This document shows positions 9,976-20,500 of a DNA stretch of 64,000 nt, piece after piece. Source of the stretch: Microcyclospora pomicola. Lineage: Eukaryota; Ascomycota; Dothideomycetes; Capnodiales. Numbering within the stretch: the first letter of the stretch is position 1; every line of letters begins with the position of its first letter. Under the pieces are notes generated by a model. It saw only the letters and a program-made list of their open reading frames with translations, was not told the DNA's origin and did not search any database. Made by a program: the position numbers and the translations under genes. The stretch lies in assembly GCA_002786065.1 (NCBI GenBank), contig NHNY01000012.1, forward strand, positions 62,001 to 126,000, written 5' to 3'.

Positions 9976-12525
9976 ATGACTCTTATCTCGTGGGGAGATC
10001 ATGGCATTTGCAAGTTCTGGATGCTCCGACCAGATCGGTGCTTCAACGGCGACAAGTGTCGCTTCCGCCACCCAGCAGAAGCAGATCGTGGCAGATTGTG
10101 GGACGAACAGCTTGCTGCTCAGGCGGCAGAACATGATCGGATAGTATCCACCTCATCTCCACGACCGTTTCCGCCGAGATCTTATGGCCGAACCACGGGG
10201 AATGATACAGACAAAGGGTTGGGTGATGAATCAACATCGTTGCAACCCAATCACCTGCGGGACACAACAAATCATGGCCCATACTTGCACTCACCACCTC
10301 GATATCCCATGCATGTTACCCCAAGGGAGTTGTGGCACAGACACACGCCAGAGCCTCGCGAGCAGCCCGAGCCCGAGAGAGACCGCGGAAAGCGCACACC
10401 ATTCGTGTATAGGACTCAGACAGGGCGAGGCAGGCGGTACAGTCCGTACGAAGCTGATGATCGAAACGACTTTCGCCCTGCTGCTCAGTACCGACTTGAT
10501 CTTGAGTATGATGCCCGCATGCCTGTTGACCAAAGATTCGATCGTGGGTCTGATGATTACTTGCGTGACATGGCAAGCTGGAGATTTATACAGGCCGAGC
10601 CTGCACATCTGGATAGCCGGTACGATGGCACGGTAACCCATCGCCCACGGCAGTTTGATGCAGGCGGCATAGTCAACGGCGATGACCACTTCGATGAAGC
10701 CTTTGCAACGTGGGATGACCTTTCAGAGCGCAAGCAGCCGAAGGATAATGCCAACTGCCTGCCACTTGGCAAACCGAACAGACTCTTGGAGCGAGCTTCG
10801 ACTACATGTCCGACATCTGTCCCCATCGACGATACGACTCTTCACGATGTCCACACAATGCCAAATAGCATCCTGGACGCATCTGGTAGAGATGAAGTTG
10901 GGGGTCAAAGGTGTGATATGTCCGTGGCGGCAGATCGTCCAGATGTGGAGATGTGCATGGAAGCACCCGCAGCTGTCCTCCATCACCTTGGCAAAGGTCG
11001 GAAGCGGCATCTTGCCTCCAACAAGAGATCCCATGGGGAAAACACTACTGCCAGCACACACTTCAGCATGGGTGCAACTAAACGCATGTCCAATGGCGAG
11101 GCCAAAATCGTAGGACCACATCCTTCCACCATCCGTGTCGCGGCACCCTACGCCAGCGAAGCAGCACTCGAGAAGAAGCTCCGGCCATCTTCACTGGACA
11201 CCCACGACAAAAGTCTTGCTGAAGCACGCGAAGAAAACATCAGACTACAAGGTGTGGCATGGCTTGATACGACTCGACGAGCGCTCCAACTTCCTGTTCG
11301 CACCTTCACCACCGCGTGTGTCTACTACCACAAGTTTCGTTTGGCGCATTCCGGGGTCGACTACAACTGGGCAGATGCTACTGCTGCGAGTCTACTCACC
11401 AGTTGCAAGGTCGAAGACACGTTGAAGAAGAGCAAAGATATATTGGCGGCAGCGTACAATGCAAAAGCGAGTGGCTTGGAACAGCTGGGTTCAGATGATC
11501 CAATCTTTGAGGCACCAAGCAGGGTTGTGATAGGATTGGAGAGACTTGTCCTGGAGGCTGGGGGCTTCGACTTTCGATCGCGATATCCACACAAAACGTT
11601 GGTGAAGGTCTCTCGCACCTTGCGTGCGTCCGATGAGAGCAACAGGGTCGCAAAGGTAGCATACACCATTCTCACCGATCTACACAGGACATTCGCACCA
11701 CTTAAGCAGGTGAGCGCCACACTCGCCTTGGCCAGCCTGGAACTAGCCGCTCTCCTCTCCGCCGCCAGTTCGCCTCGGGATGAGCCCAGCATTCGCGATG
11801 ACATCCACGCGATAGATCTGGCGAAATGGTCCACTACACGCGAAGAGGTCATGGAAACATTGCTTGATGCACTGGATTTGTACACACACCATACCACCTC
11901 GACGATCCTTGGCAATCAATACAGCTTAGAGTACTTCCTTCAGGTTAGGCTGAGCCTCAACAAGGAATGCACTGAGTCCAACCTACCACGCCACACGACA
12001 GCGCCAGAGCCATTACTCGATCGCACATCCTCGAATGGCGCCACTTTGCGTGTGACCGACGGCCATCCCACCCCAGTCTCTCCACCTCAGCTGGACTCAC
12101 AGGCGCCGTCGGTGACCGCAAGTAACACCCAACCCGCGCCTGAGACATCTGGCACATTACGATTCATGCTCAATCCGCAGCTAAGTGCAGATGAACAGGC
12201 CGAAGTGCGAAGATATTTTGTCGAGGAATGGGAAGAATACGACGAAGAGATCGAGATTCCCATCCCACGACCACGTCAAACGTCGCGGTCCCGTGAGCGC
12301 GAGCGCCCACGGGACCTGATGGACAGAAGACCGGTAGATCTTATGGATGACCGTCGTGCAGGCCCAATGCCTCTTGCCCGGGACGACCGACATCGTGACC
12401 GCGCCATCGATAGGGACCGCATGCGTTATGAAAGAAGATATGACGATCGGGAACGCAGATTTGACGAGAGGAGGGATCGACGGTATGATGACCGGAGATA
12501 TGAGCGGAGAGATGACAGGCGATAG
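9976..12525 (+). CDS. CTK2: CTDK-I cyclin (Ctk2-like) with N-terminal CCCH zinc finger
   Basis: This is one uninterrupted frame of 849 residues. Residues ~12-32 form a CCCH zinc finger (C12-x9-C22-x5-C28-x3-H32). Residues ~40-400 are low-complexity, rich in Arg, Pro, Asp and His. From ~410 to ~660 there is a cyclin fold matching the beta subunit of CTD kinase I: GVAWLDTTRRALQLPVRTFT, ACVYYHKFRL, TAASLLTSCKVEDTLKKSKD and VIGLERLVLEAGGFDFRSRY. The C-terminal ~90 residues are Arg/Asp repeats (RYERRYDDRERRFDERRD). Yeast Ctk2 (323 residues) activates kinase Ctk1, which phosphorylates Ser2 of the RNA polymerase II tail. Yeast Ctk2 has no zinc finger; the unbroken frame argues for a true fusion. The RD-rich tail resembles splicing-factor tails, which suggests a link to RNA processing (inference). 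Confidence 0.83.
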   Translation: MTLISWGDHGICKFWMLRPDRCFNGDKCRFRHPAEADRGRLWDEQLAAQAAEHDRIVSTSSPRPFPPRSYGRTTGNDTDKGLGDESTSLQPNHLRDTTNHGPYLHSPPRYPMHVTPRELWHRHTPEPREQPEPERDRGKRTPFVYRTQTGRGRRYSPYEADDRNDFRPAAQYRLDLEYDARMPVDQRFDRGSDDYLRDMASWRFIQAEPAHLDSRYDGTVTHRPRQFDAGGIVNGDDHFDEAFATWDDLSERKQPKDNANCLPLGKPNRLLERASTTCPTSVPIDDTTLHDVHTMPNSILDASGRDEVGGQRCDMSVAADRPDVEMCMEAPAAVLHHLGKGRKRHLASNKRSHGENTTASTHFSMGATKRMSNGEAKIVGPHPSTIRVAAPYASEAALEKKLRPSSLDTHDKSLAEAREENIRLQGVAWLDTTRRALQLPVRTFTTACVYYHKFRLAHSGVDYNWADATAASLLTSCKVEDTLKKSKDILAAAYNAKASGLEQLGSDDPIFEAPSRVVIGLERLVLEAGGFDFRSRYPHKTLVKVSRTLRASDESNRVAKVAYTILTDLHRTFAPLKQVSATLALASLELAALLSAASSPRDEPSIRDDIHAIDLAKWSTTREEVMETLLDALDLYTHHTTSTILGNQYSLEYFLQVRLSLNKECTESNLPRHTTAPEPLLDRTSSNGATLRVTDGHPTPVSPPQLDSQAPSVTASNTQPAPETSGTLRFMLNPQLSADEQAEVRRYFVEEWEEYDEEIEIPIPRPRQTSRSRERERPRDLMDRRPVDLMDDRRAGPMPLARDDRHRDRAIDRDRMRYERRYDDRERRFDERRDRRYDDRRYERRDDRR

Positions 12526-13233
12526 AAAGCAGCATCAACATAGAGTATTAAGCACACCCTCTGCACCACCAGAACATTTCGCTGTTCGGCTTGCTGTCTT
12601 TACCTTGAGCACGGAGAATGCATCGTATTGCATCATATGACCTTCTGTTCCCGCCCATGTTCGCTGAATCGAGGGTCTCATAAGTGACCGCGCTGTGGGT
12701 ATATACATCAATGCCCAAGTACCCAACCAGAGTACGGTACATGTATGGTAGCATTGCAGTAATCATGCATGTGTGCACGGCACAGCCATGAATGTGACGG
12801 AGACTCCGCGAGGACATGATCTCATAGCCTCTTGGGCCGGCGCCGTTCACTCCAGCGTGATGTGTTCATCTTGTCTGGGCAGCTTGGCAGAATCCTTCCA
12901 ACCCTGCAGATCTCGCATCTCAGCCCCGTCTAGCGCACATGATGTTACTCCAACAGTACGAGCCAACAAAGACATGCTTCTTCTGGTCGGTGATGGGCTG
13001 GTACTGGATGCTGTGCCACTCTTAGATCCTTTGCGGGAAGCACAGTGAGGTAGAGGTAGGTTGGGTATAAGAGACACCATTCGCATCAAGCAGAAAGGCT
13101 CATATCATTCCGACTCTTTCTCTTTTCATACCTGTTGTCATATCTTCGAGGCTTTGCATTCCTGACTTGAGATCTATATCGTCGTTCGATAATCAAACCA
13201 TCAGTCGTGGTATATCAGATTCTTTCAATCAGC
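12526..13233. other. intergenic
   Basis: This is 708 bases between two plus-strand genes. The only possible coding sequence is a weak minus-strand frame at 12847-13089, listed separately. The CT-rich bases before 13234 look like a leader. Confidence 0.45.
12847..13089 (-). CDS. possible small basic protein, doubtful
   Basis: This is an ATG-initiated frame of 80 codons, rich in Ser, Thr, Lys and Arg (SRKGSKSGTASSTSPSPTRR). The low-complexity basic Ser-rich composition is like that of many short fungal proteins. I recognise no domain, see no splice pattern that extends it, and chance opening is quite possible. Confidence 0.15.
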   Translation of the reverse strand: MMRMVSLIPNLPLPHCASRKGSKSGTASSTSPSPTRRSMSLLARTVGVTSCALDGAEMRDLQGWKDSAKLPRQDEHITLE

Positions 13234-14474
13234 ATGTCACAACTAAGCAATACTCTCGCGCAAGCACTGCAAAGAAACCATGAGCTTCTGTCCACGTTGG
13301 CACAAACAGACTATGCGGCGGGCGCACTAAAGCAAAACATCTCATATATCAGAGACCTCAAATCTCAGATCAAAGCCACGGACGCCGAGCTTGCCAAATT
13401 GCACACTGTGACAGAGGCAGAACGCAAGGACCATACTTCCTACCGTGACAGCAAAGTCAAGCGCTTCGCCTACAAGCTCGGCGGACAAAAGGGAAAAGAC
13501 AAGTTCTCAGCCAAGGAGCAAAAGGAAGAACGCGAGTTCCTCGATGCCTGGCAAAAAGAGCGTGAAGCCACCGACCGTCGAGAAGAGCTCTCCGCTGCTC
13601 TAAGTCACGCGGAAAACGACAAGACTCGTTTGGACCAGGAGACGCAACGTCACGATGGAGCACAGAGCGAGCTGGATCAGATGTACGCATCCATCTTTTC
13701 TGGTCCAACCCCCGAAGTCCCCGGGGAAGATCAGATGGAGCAAGCCGTCAATCAATCACGAGACTACAATTCGCAGATGCAGCAGACTTTCGCCAACGAA
13801 AACCAAGCTCTCACGGCTCTAGAACAGGCACTGCGGTACATGGACCAAGCCGCAAAGAACATGGATCGGTCGCTGAGGTATTCCGCTTACGACACCGTGG
13901 GCGGAGGTATGTGGGCGGATATGGAGGAGCGGGAGAGCTTATCACAAGCACAGAATTGGGTCAGCCAGGCGAACTATTCTCTGATCGAGGCGAGGGGACT
14001 GCAGCCGGCCATCAAAGAGCTGGGTGGGGTAGAGTTTCCGGGCAATCATGCGATTAGTGATATGTTGTTCGACAACATCTTCACGGACATGGTAAGCGAC
14101 CTGTGTCTTCCTCGAAAGGATGCCTATAACGCAAAAGCCATAGCTAACAATGGAATCAGGCTCAACATGAGCGCATCGAAGCATGTGATCAGCAACTCAG
14201 GCAGGCAACTCAACGGCTCCACGCAGAAGTTCAAGAACAGCGTCAGCGATCTGCAAACGCAAAGACTCAGGCGACGCAGGCAGCCAGCAGTCTAGAAGAG
14301 GCTCGTAAGGAGTTGCAAGGGGTGCGAGCAGAGGCCTTTGAGAGGTTGGCAGGCAATGGTGTTGGGCAATGGAATCAATCCAACGCAACGAGCGCGCAGT
14401 ACGCACCGCCACCTGAGCAGTGGAGCTCTTACGGCCAACCACCGCCACCAGCTTATCCTGGGCCAACCTCGTAG
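13234..14474 (+). CDS. coiled-coil protein of unknown function
   Basis: Two exons (13234-14091, 14160-14474) give 390 residues. The protein is almost all helix: heptad-rich segments from ~10-170 (SQIKATDAELAKLHTVTEAE, KEEREFLDAWQKEREA), a central helical region ending in NIFTDM, then another coiled coil after the splice (AQHERIEACDQQLRQATQRL) and a short Pro/Tyr/Gln tail ending PPPPAYPGPTS. The intron at 14092-14159 has a gtaagc donor and a gctaac branch site. Splicing is strongly supported because the downstream frame keeps the coiled-coil pattern, while reading through switches to unrelated sequence. I chose the ATG at 13234 because the frame further upstream opens without ATG. The general look is that of a membrane- or cytoskeleton-associated scaffold, but I do not recognise the family. 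Confidence 0.8.
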
Positions 14475-14748
14475 AGAGCGCGAAAGCCTGAATCAAGGTG
14501 TGCCGAGAGTGTCGGGACAATGGCTCTACACAAGACAGACATCATGCCGAGTTACTGCGCAAAGCTTTCGTGGAGTCTTCTACCGCGGCCTCAGTGTCCT
14601 GTTCGTGTCTTGATTGTGCGTATTTGTAAGTAGAAAACGAGCACATCCGACTACTCAAAAACAGTAGTCGTCACTGGTTGTAACTGTCCATCCATGAATT
14701 GAGACCCTGCGCCTACCTAAGGGCTTCACTTTCGACCGGATCTGACCA

Positions 14749-16944
14749 CTAATAAACTTCATCCTCGTCGTTGTACGTATCAAGATCGCGGGCTTCGGGC
14801 ACTTCCACCGCGGTCGGAAGTACTTTGAGGTTACCATCATCGTCTGCTTTCGTGTCTTCCGTTTCTGGGCGTTGGTCTGCGACATACCACGATAGCTCAG
14901 TTTTGCCCCGACCAAGGGTCGCTGAGGTGTGAATATCCACCATGAAATCCTCGGCTTCGAACCGCTGCTCAAACGTCACAATGGCTGCATCAGTCCGGTT
15001 GGGGTGTCTTCCAAGGCTTGCCGTATCGTGTCCAAATAGCAGATGTTGACGCAGCGTCTCTTCATGAGCGTCGTAGTCACCTGTTCGGAAAACCATCATC
15101 ACTGATCTCGGCCGGTTGTCAAGTTTTCTGACGCCAGTGAACGGCTTTGAATGATATCCTGCGAAGTCTCCCTGATAGCCCATATATGTACCTCGTCCAC
15201 GGCCTCGGCCTCGACCACGATGACCACCGCGCCCGCGTGAAAATCGGGCCGAGGGGGACTTGTTGGGTTGGTGTTCATCGTTTGCGAAATAGGACGTATG
15301 ATCCGGCTCTATGCCCAAGCTTTTCGCCTCAGCTTCGAGCTTAGCCAGCTGTTCTTTCAAGACTCGGGTATGCTCGTCTTCCGTGGGATCTTCCGAAACT
15401 GGAGCATCTGGTGTCAGGGATATTTCCGGTTGGCCCGTTCGTTTGACGAGCAAGTCTGCAAATTTCTTATGCTCTGCTTCTATCGTCCTCAATTTGGCGT
15501 CAAGCTCTGCCTTTTGCCCCTCTGCTGCTTCACGCAGTTCCTTGTGCTGCTCATATTTCCGTTGCGCATCTTCCTGCCTCCTGGCAAGCTTCTCTGAATC
15601 AAGTTGTTGCGTCTCATCTGCCACATCGGCATCGACCTCGTAAGCAGCAATGCGAACACCATTGCCATTGCTTGATTGTGTCACAGCAGGCTCGGACTTT
15701 GTCCAGTACACCTTAACGAACCGATTATCAAATATCGCCTTCGGGCTTCTGTACGCAGTTTTCGCAGCCTCGTGGCTCTCATACGTGACAACTGCGATCC
15801 GCTTGTGGGATTGTATGACAATGTGTTGAATCTCACCGTACTGTGAGAAGAAGTCCCGCACAGACTCCTCCTGCAGGCTGTCCTCTGGTATACCCTCGAT
15901 AACGATGCTCGACACACGATGGTCATCGTTGAAATTAGGATGTGATGGCGCCGAGCGAGTAGCATTACCTAAGGGGTTCTCTTTGCGATCTCGCATTACT
16001 CGGTGAGAACTACCCCTTCGTCCTGTACCTTGCATTCCATTCCTTCCTAAACAATTCGACTTCGCGCTCAGGAAAGCGGTCCCAAAGTCGCTCTCATCGT
16101 TTGACCGAGAGATCACCATTTTGTCGGCCCCATGCTCGAAGGGACAAGAAGCTCCGCGCGTGCAGTACCCTTTGGTATCATAATCTCTACAGCGCTGCTT
16201 GGACGTTTGTGAATTAAGCCCGGCATTCATCCTGGCCATCTCGGCCATCATGTTCAGCATCTGCTGCATCATTTCCATAGGACTCATCGGATTGGATGGA
16301 TCGAGATTTACGTCGGCAAAGCCTGGAGATGAAGTGGTAAAATCACTAGCCATCGCTGGCAGTGAGTTGTTCGAAGAGTATGGTTGCTGCTCGTACCTAC
16401 CGTTCACATGCCGCGTTGTCATGAGTGACGGCTGAGCGTAGCGTCCGTTCTTCTCTTGCTCGCCTCCATGTGTGCCCCTTCGAGATCGCCCACTACTTCG
16501 AATCTGCTTCGCCGGTCTCTCCGCGTTGTTTCGCACATACGCGTGATTGCCCGCTTCTTGGCTGTCCACCGCATCTAGATCGACGTACCTTCGTTTCTTC
16601 ACGCGTTCCTGTTGCTTTCGTTCGGACGAGAGGGTTCTTTGAGACCATGTCGAGGACTTTCCATCCGCAGCGATGGGACCTGCAGGACGCTGAGAGGGAT
16701 CGTACGACTTGGTCGCGAGAGCAGCAAAAAGGTCGTTGGTGAAAGACTCGTAGCGCTCAGGGAGAAAGTCTTTCAAGTTCTCTGCAACACTGGCTTTCAG
16801 CGCAGTGTCTGGAACATCACTGCTCTTCAGCAAAGCCAGACAGTAGTCAGCAAGAATGTCACTGTCGGCTTCAGCATCATGCCCGTCGAGTTTGGTGATG
16901 ATGAACTCCTTGATTAGAGCGGACGCTGTATCGTCGAGCAACAT
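14749..16944 (-). CDS. PWI/CCCH/RRM RNA-binding protein (RBM26/27, Rmn1-like)
   Basis: This is a single-exon, 731-residue protein. Residues ~1-75 form the PWI-like helical domain found at the start of RBM26/27 (LIKEFIITKLDGHDAEADSD, LADYCLALLK). A CCCH zinc finger lies at ~255-275 (C-x7-C-x5-C-x3-H, in RDYDTKGYCTRGASCPFEHG). An RRM follows at ~340-420 with RNP-like strands SSIVIEGIPEDS and RIAVVTYESHEAA. There is then an acidic/basic coiled coil (~460-560), an RGG-type stretch (SRGRGGHRGRGRGRGRGTY) and a second RRM-like region to the end. S. pombe Rmn1 and human RBM26/27 take part in nuclear RNA surveillance with the exosome-linked MTREC/PAXT complexes. The same role is inferred here. I chose ATG 16944 because the frame further upstream begins with GTG. 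It is divergent from CSF1. Confidence 0.85.
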   Translation of the reverse strand: MLLDDTASALIKEFIITKLDGHDAEADSDILADYCLALLKSSDVPDTALKASVAENLKDFLPERYESFTNDLFAALATKSYDPSQRPAGPIAADGKSSTWSQRTLSSERKQQERVKKRRYVDLDAVDSQEAGNHAYVRNNAERPAKQIRSSGRSRRGTHGGEQEKNGRYAQPSLMTTRHVNGRYEQQPYSSNNSLPAMASDFTTSSPGFADVNLDPSNPMSPMEMMQQMLNMMAEMARMNAGLNSQTSKQRCRDYDTKGYCTRGASCPFEHGADKMVISRSNDESDFGTAFLSAKSNCLGRNGMQGTGRRGSSHRVMRDRKENPLGNATRSAPSHPNFNDDHRVSSIVIEGIPEDSLQEESVRDFFSQYGEIQHIVIQSHKRIAVVTYESHEAAKTAYRSPKAIFDNRFVKVYWTKSEPAVTQSSNGNGVRIAAYEVDADVADETQQLDSEKLARRQEDAQRKYEQHKELREAAEGQKAELDAKLRTIEAEHKKFADLLVKRTGQPEISLTPDAPVSEDPTEDEHTRVLKEQLAKLEAEAKSLGIEPDHTSYFANDEHQPNKSPSARFSRGRGGHRGRGRGRGRGTYMGYQGDFAGYHSKPFTGVRKLDNRPRSVMMVFRTGDYDAHEETLRQHLLFGHDTASLGRHPNRTDAAIVTFEQRFEAEDFMVDIHTSATLGRGKTELSWYVADQRPETEDTKADDDGNLKVLPTAVEVPEARDLDTYNDEDEVY

Positions 16945-17536
16945 CGTGCTAGGACAGTTCACTTCTGGTTCGCTGAAAAGAAAGTCCTCGTATCTCGATT
17001 AAATGTGTCGAGGTTGGCAGCTTCGCTAGATTGCCCGACCTTGGTGGAATCGAGGATGTTCTCCCATAGAATGTCCTGTTCGGCATGCTCATGGATGATG
17101 TGAACTGGTAATCACATGCAAGTCAAGTACTGTACATGTGCTGTTGTCATGGCACATGTCCCATGCACATGCATGTGAACGTCGAAGCTTCACTGTTTCC
17201 AGCTCCATTCATGCAGCGCGCCGAGCCGGCACATGCACCAAGCTCCATCACGACTACAACTCCATCTCTACCGGGATCATCATCGCATAGGCTCATATGA
17301 CGGCGCTCAATTGCTACATGAATTCTGGATACTCTAACAGGATGGCATCGTCGTGCTTTTACCGCCGCGACAGCTAGATATAAGCGTTCGCATGGCTTGA
17401 CGTCCTCTTCGAATCCTGTCTTTCTCGCGTCTCGATTGACCAAGAATAGACAGACACATCACGCCTTCTCACACGAGCTGCTAATGCGACATCATGTGTC
17501 GGCCTTACGATAGGAGTCCTCGCGTATCCACAGAAG
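16945..17536. other. intergenic, divergent promoter region of RBM26-like gene and CSF1
   Basis: This is 592 bases between divergent starts. It carries a dense cluster of CACATG/CATGTG hexamers at 17113-17177 (listed separately). No gene is seen. Confidence 0.55.
17113..17177. promoter_or_regulatory. cluster of five CACATG/CATGTG (E-box type) hexamers
   Basis: CACATG or its complement occurs at 17113, 17135, 17153, 17166 and 17172 within 65 bases. CANNTG is the general binding pattern of bHLH factors. The last two sites form the near-palindrome CACATGCATGTG. Located between two divergent genes, the cluster could serve either. Function is inferred from density only. Confidence 0.35.
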
Positions 17537-20500
17537 ATGGCCAGCTTGACCTCCACCCGATTGGGAGGCCAAGAAGCGTTCAATTGGATCTTCCTGATTG
17601 ATATACTGGTCTGCGGAATTCTCGCTCTATTCTTCCTCTTCTACTTCAACCGTTTGTTCGCCACTCTTGTATCCTATGCTATACGCGCATGGACTTGGCA
17701 CAAGTACCGCGCGTACATCGACATTTCTGCGCTGCAAATCAGCTTATTAGGAGGAAGGATCTTCTTCAAGGATGTCCGATACCATGGCCACAACATTACC
17801 GTGCTCGTACACGAAGGCATGATTACATGGAGATATTGGCTGAGATCAGTGCAAGAGGCGGAGGTTTTCTCAGAACAGGAGACTCCTGGTGGTGGTAGGT
17901 CACGTCCTGCAAGTGCGACGAACAGCGACGATGGCAGCAACATCAGCAACGGTGAGAAGGACACAGGCAGGAGCCGAAGCATCAGCAGAGCCGAAAAAGG
18001 TGGCGGGAACAAGAAGCCTCTGCCATGTCGCATTTCCATCAAGGTCACAGCGGTGGAGGCTTTCATATACAATCAAAGTCCCGTGTACGACAACATAGTA
18101 CAAGCAGCCCTGCGCAAGTCTAAGCAAGATGAACCCTCTCAAAGAGACAGTAGTAGTCCAGTCTCACCAAGTGGCACAAACGAAAAAATGGATACACAAT
18201 TCGGGTCTGCGCCCCAGCCAACCATCACCCAGAACACTTCTGCGGCATCGCAAGTTCCCGGCACGCATCTTCTCCCCGAGATACCAGCATGGCTCCGCAT
18301 CCTTCCCATCAGGATTGAGTGCAAGCGCGCGGCTGCAGCTGTCGGAAATGAAAATACCACGAGCATCGTCACGGCAAAGGTTGAACGAGCTACAGGAACC
18401 ATCGATGCAGGTCATGCTGGCCCGCTCGACTACTATAAGCTGCTGTTTGGCTTTACTTTGGAGAATGTAGTAGCATCCATGAAACCAAACAGAGACTTCA
18501 AATCTCGACAACTGGATGCTGCACGGCGCGTACTTCGCGACAAAGAGCTGGACCCCGGCGACTTACGCAGTACCCATGCCAAGGTAGTGCAGCCGTCGAC
18601 GGAACGGTGGTATAGCTTCAAGTCTCCCTTCCGCCGAGAGAAGAGCCGCAACGCTTCGCTTCGGACTGCATCGATGACATCTATAAATAAGCCTCCTCCA
18701 GCATTTCAACAGGACCAAGTACCTGGAGAGTCACAATGGCGAGGATTGACTAGATACCTTGATGACGGAAATCCGGCTGACCACAACGAATGGGACAATG
18801 TCGAATACGCCAAATCTTCCACCCTTGTGGATTGTAACAAGGTCGATTTCAAGTTCTACTTCGACATGCCAGGAACTGTGCCCCATGCTGAGTCTATTGC
18901 TCCCACGGCTAGCGATTCTGCATCCAATCACGACATCAACGGATCGCTACCACCAGAATATGGTCTTGAATTTGGTGTCCATGGTGGTTCTATCGTGTAT
19001 GGACCATGGGCGGATAGACAGCGTGTCAACCTCCAGCAAGTGTTCTTTCCCGTAGCTTGCGTCGACTCGGTGGCAAAGCAAAATCTCTTGCCCGGAGAGG
19101 CTCGCGTTTGGACGGTATTCAAAATCTTTGTAATGGTGGAAGAGGATGTCGTGCTTCGTATTCCGACCCGAGAATCTTCGAAGGATGAGCGCTGGCATGG
19201 TCGCGCTCATAAAGTCACAGAAGAAGAGCTTCAGGAGAAGGACGATGGCAAAAAGAAACACGGTAAGAAGCAGAGGCGTGGAAAACGTCAAAAGGGCATG
19301 CAAGCCAGCCCTCCGATCGACGTTCGCCCGTATGCTTGGATTGACGTCAAAGTCCTCAAAGATACCACCGTCAACTACAATATGGCTATGTTTGCCTCTG
19401 ACGATGGCTTTAACAACAGACTGGACTTGGACGTTAAGGGCACAGAAATGACAAGTAGTGTCAACCACGATTTGCTGTGGCGTGCTGGTGCTCTCACGCT
19501 GGAAGCTGACCTCTCTAACCCGTGTACCTGGAACACCCTTCGCTCATGGCCTTTCATCATCAACTGTGACGCTCTCGAGCTCTTCATCCTCCGAGACCAC
19601 ATGTTTCTGATTACTGATGTGGTGAATGACTGGTCGACAGGTCCGCCGCCGGAGTTCTTCTCTTTTGTTCCTTATCACTACTCTCTCGATCTGACGTTTC
19701 GCAATTTCGTCATGTATCTGAACGTGAATGACGCGAACATCATCAGCAGTCCCGCGAACCTCGACAAGAATGATTTTCTCACGTTGGAAGGTGACTACCT
19801 GCATGGTGTACTTGGCATACCGCTCGAAGACTTCCGGCCAAAGCGTTCTGGCATCACCTTCGACGTCCTGGCCCAGCAGATGCGTATGCGCCTGCTGAAC
19901 CCGCCACGGAGCACGTTAAAAACTCTCCTCCATGACAAGCATGTTGCCGACCTTCCGAAGCTCACGCTCAAGGGCTCCTATAGCGCAAATGCTGACGTGG
20001 GCCCCGACATGACAGATCTGCTACGTATGGACATCATTGGAACTGGTCTAAATCTTAAGGCCTACGGTTTCCTCGTCCGGCTGCTCATCAACGTGAAGGA
20101 AAACTACTTCGGCGACTACATTCATTTCAAGACATTGGAGGAGTTCCAGGACGCTGGCGATTCCATGGACGAAGCTAATGTCAAGACTGCAACGGTTGCA
20201 AAACCACAACCGGCCAACGAGCTCGACGTTCTCCTGTGCATAATTGTTGAGGATGCTGTAGTCTTATTTCCTACCAACCTCTATTCAAGCACTAGCAGCG
20301 TCCGCTTGGAAGTTCCTGTCGCCAATCTTGACCTTCGAGTGACGAGCTATTATCTAGACATGGGACTAGACATCTCGCCAATCAGTATCATGTCCAGCGG
20401 TTTTACAGTCGACGCTGAGCAGTCCTCCGACGACACCGCAGGACGCACGCAAATATACGTCAGCCATGTCAACCTTTATGGCTTTCGTGCGTTCGGTCCA

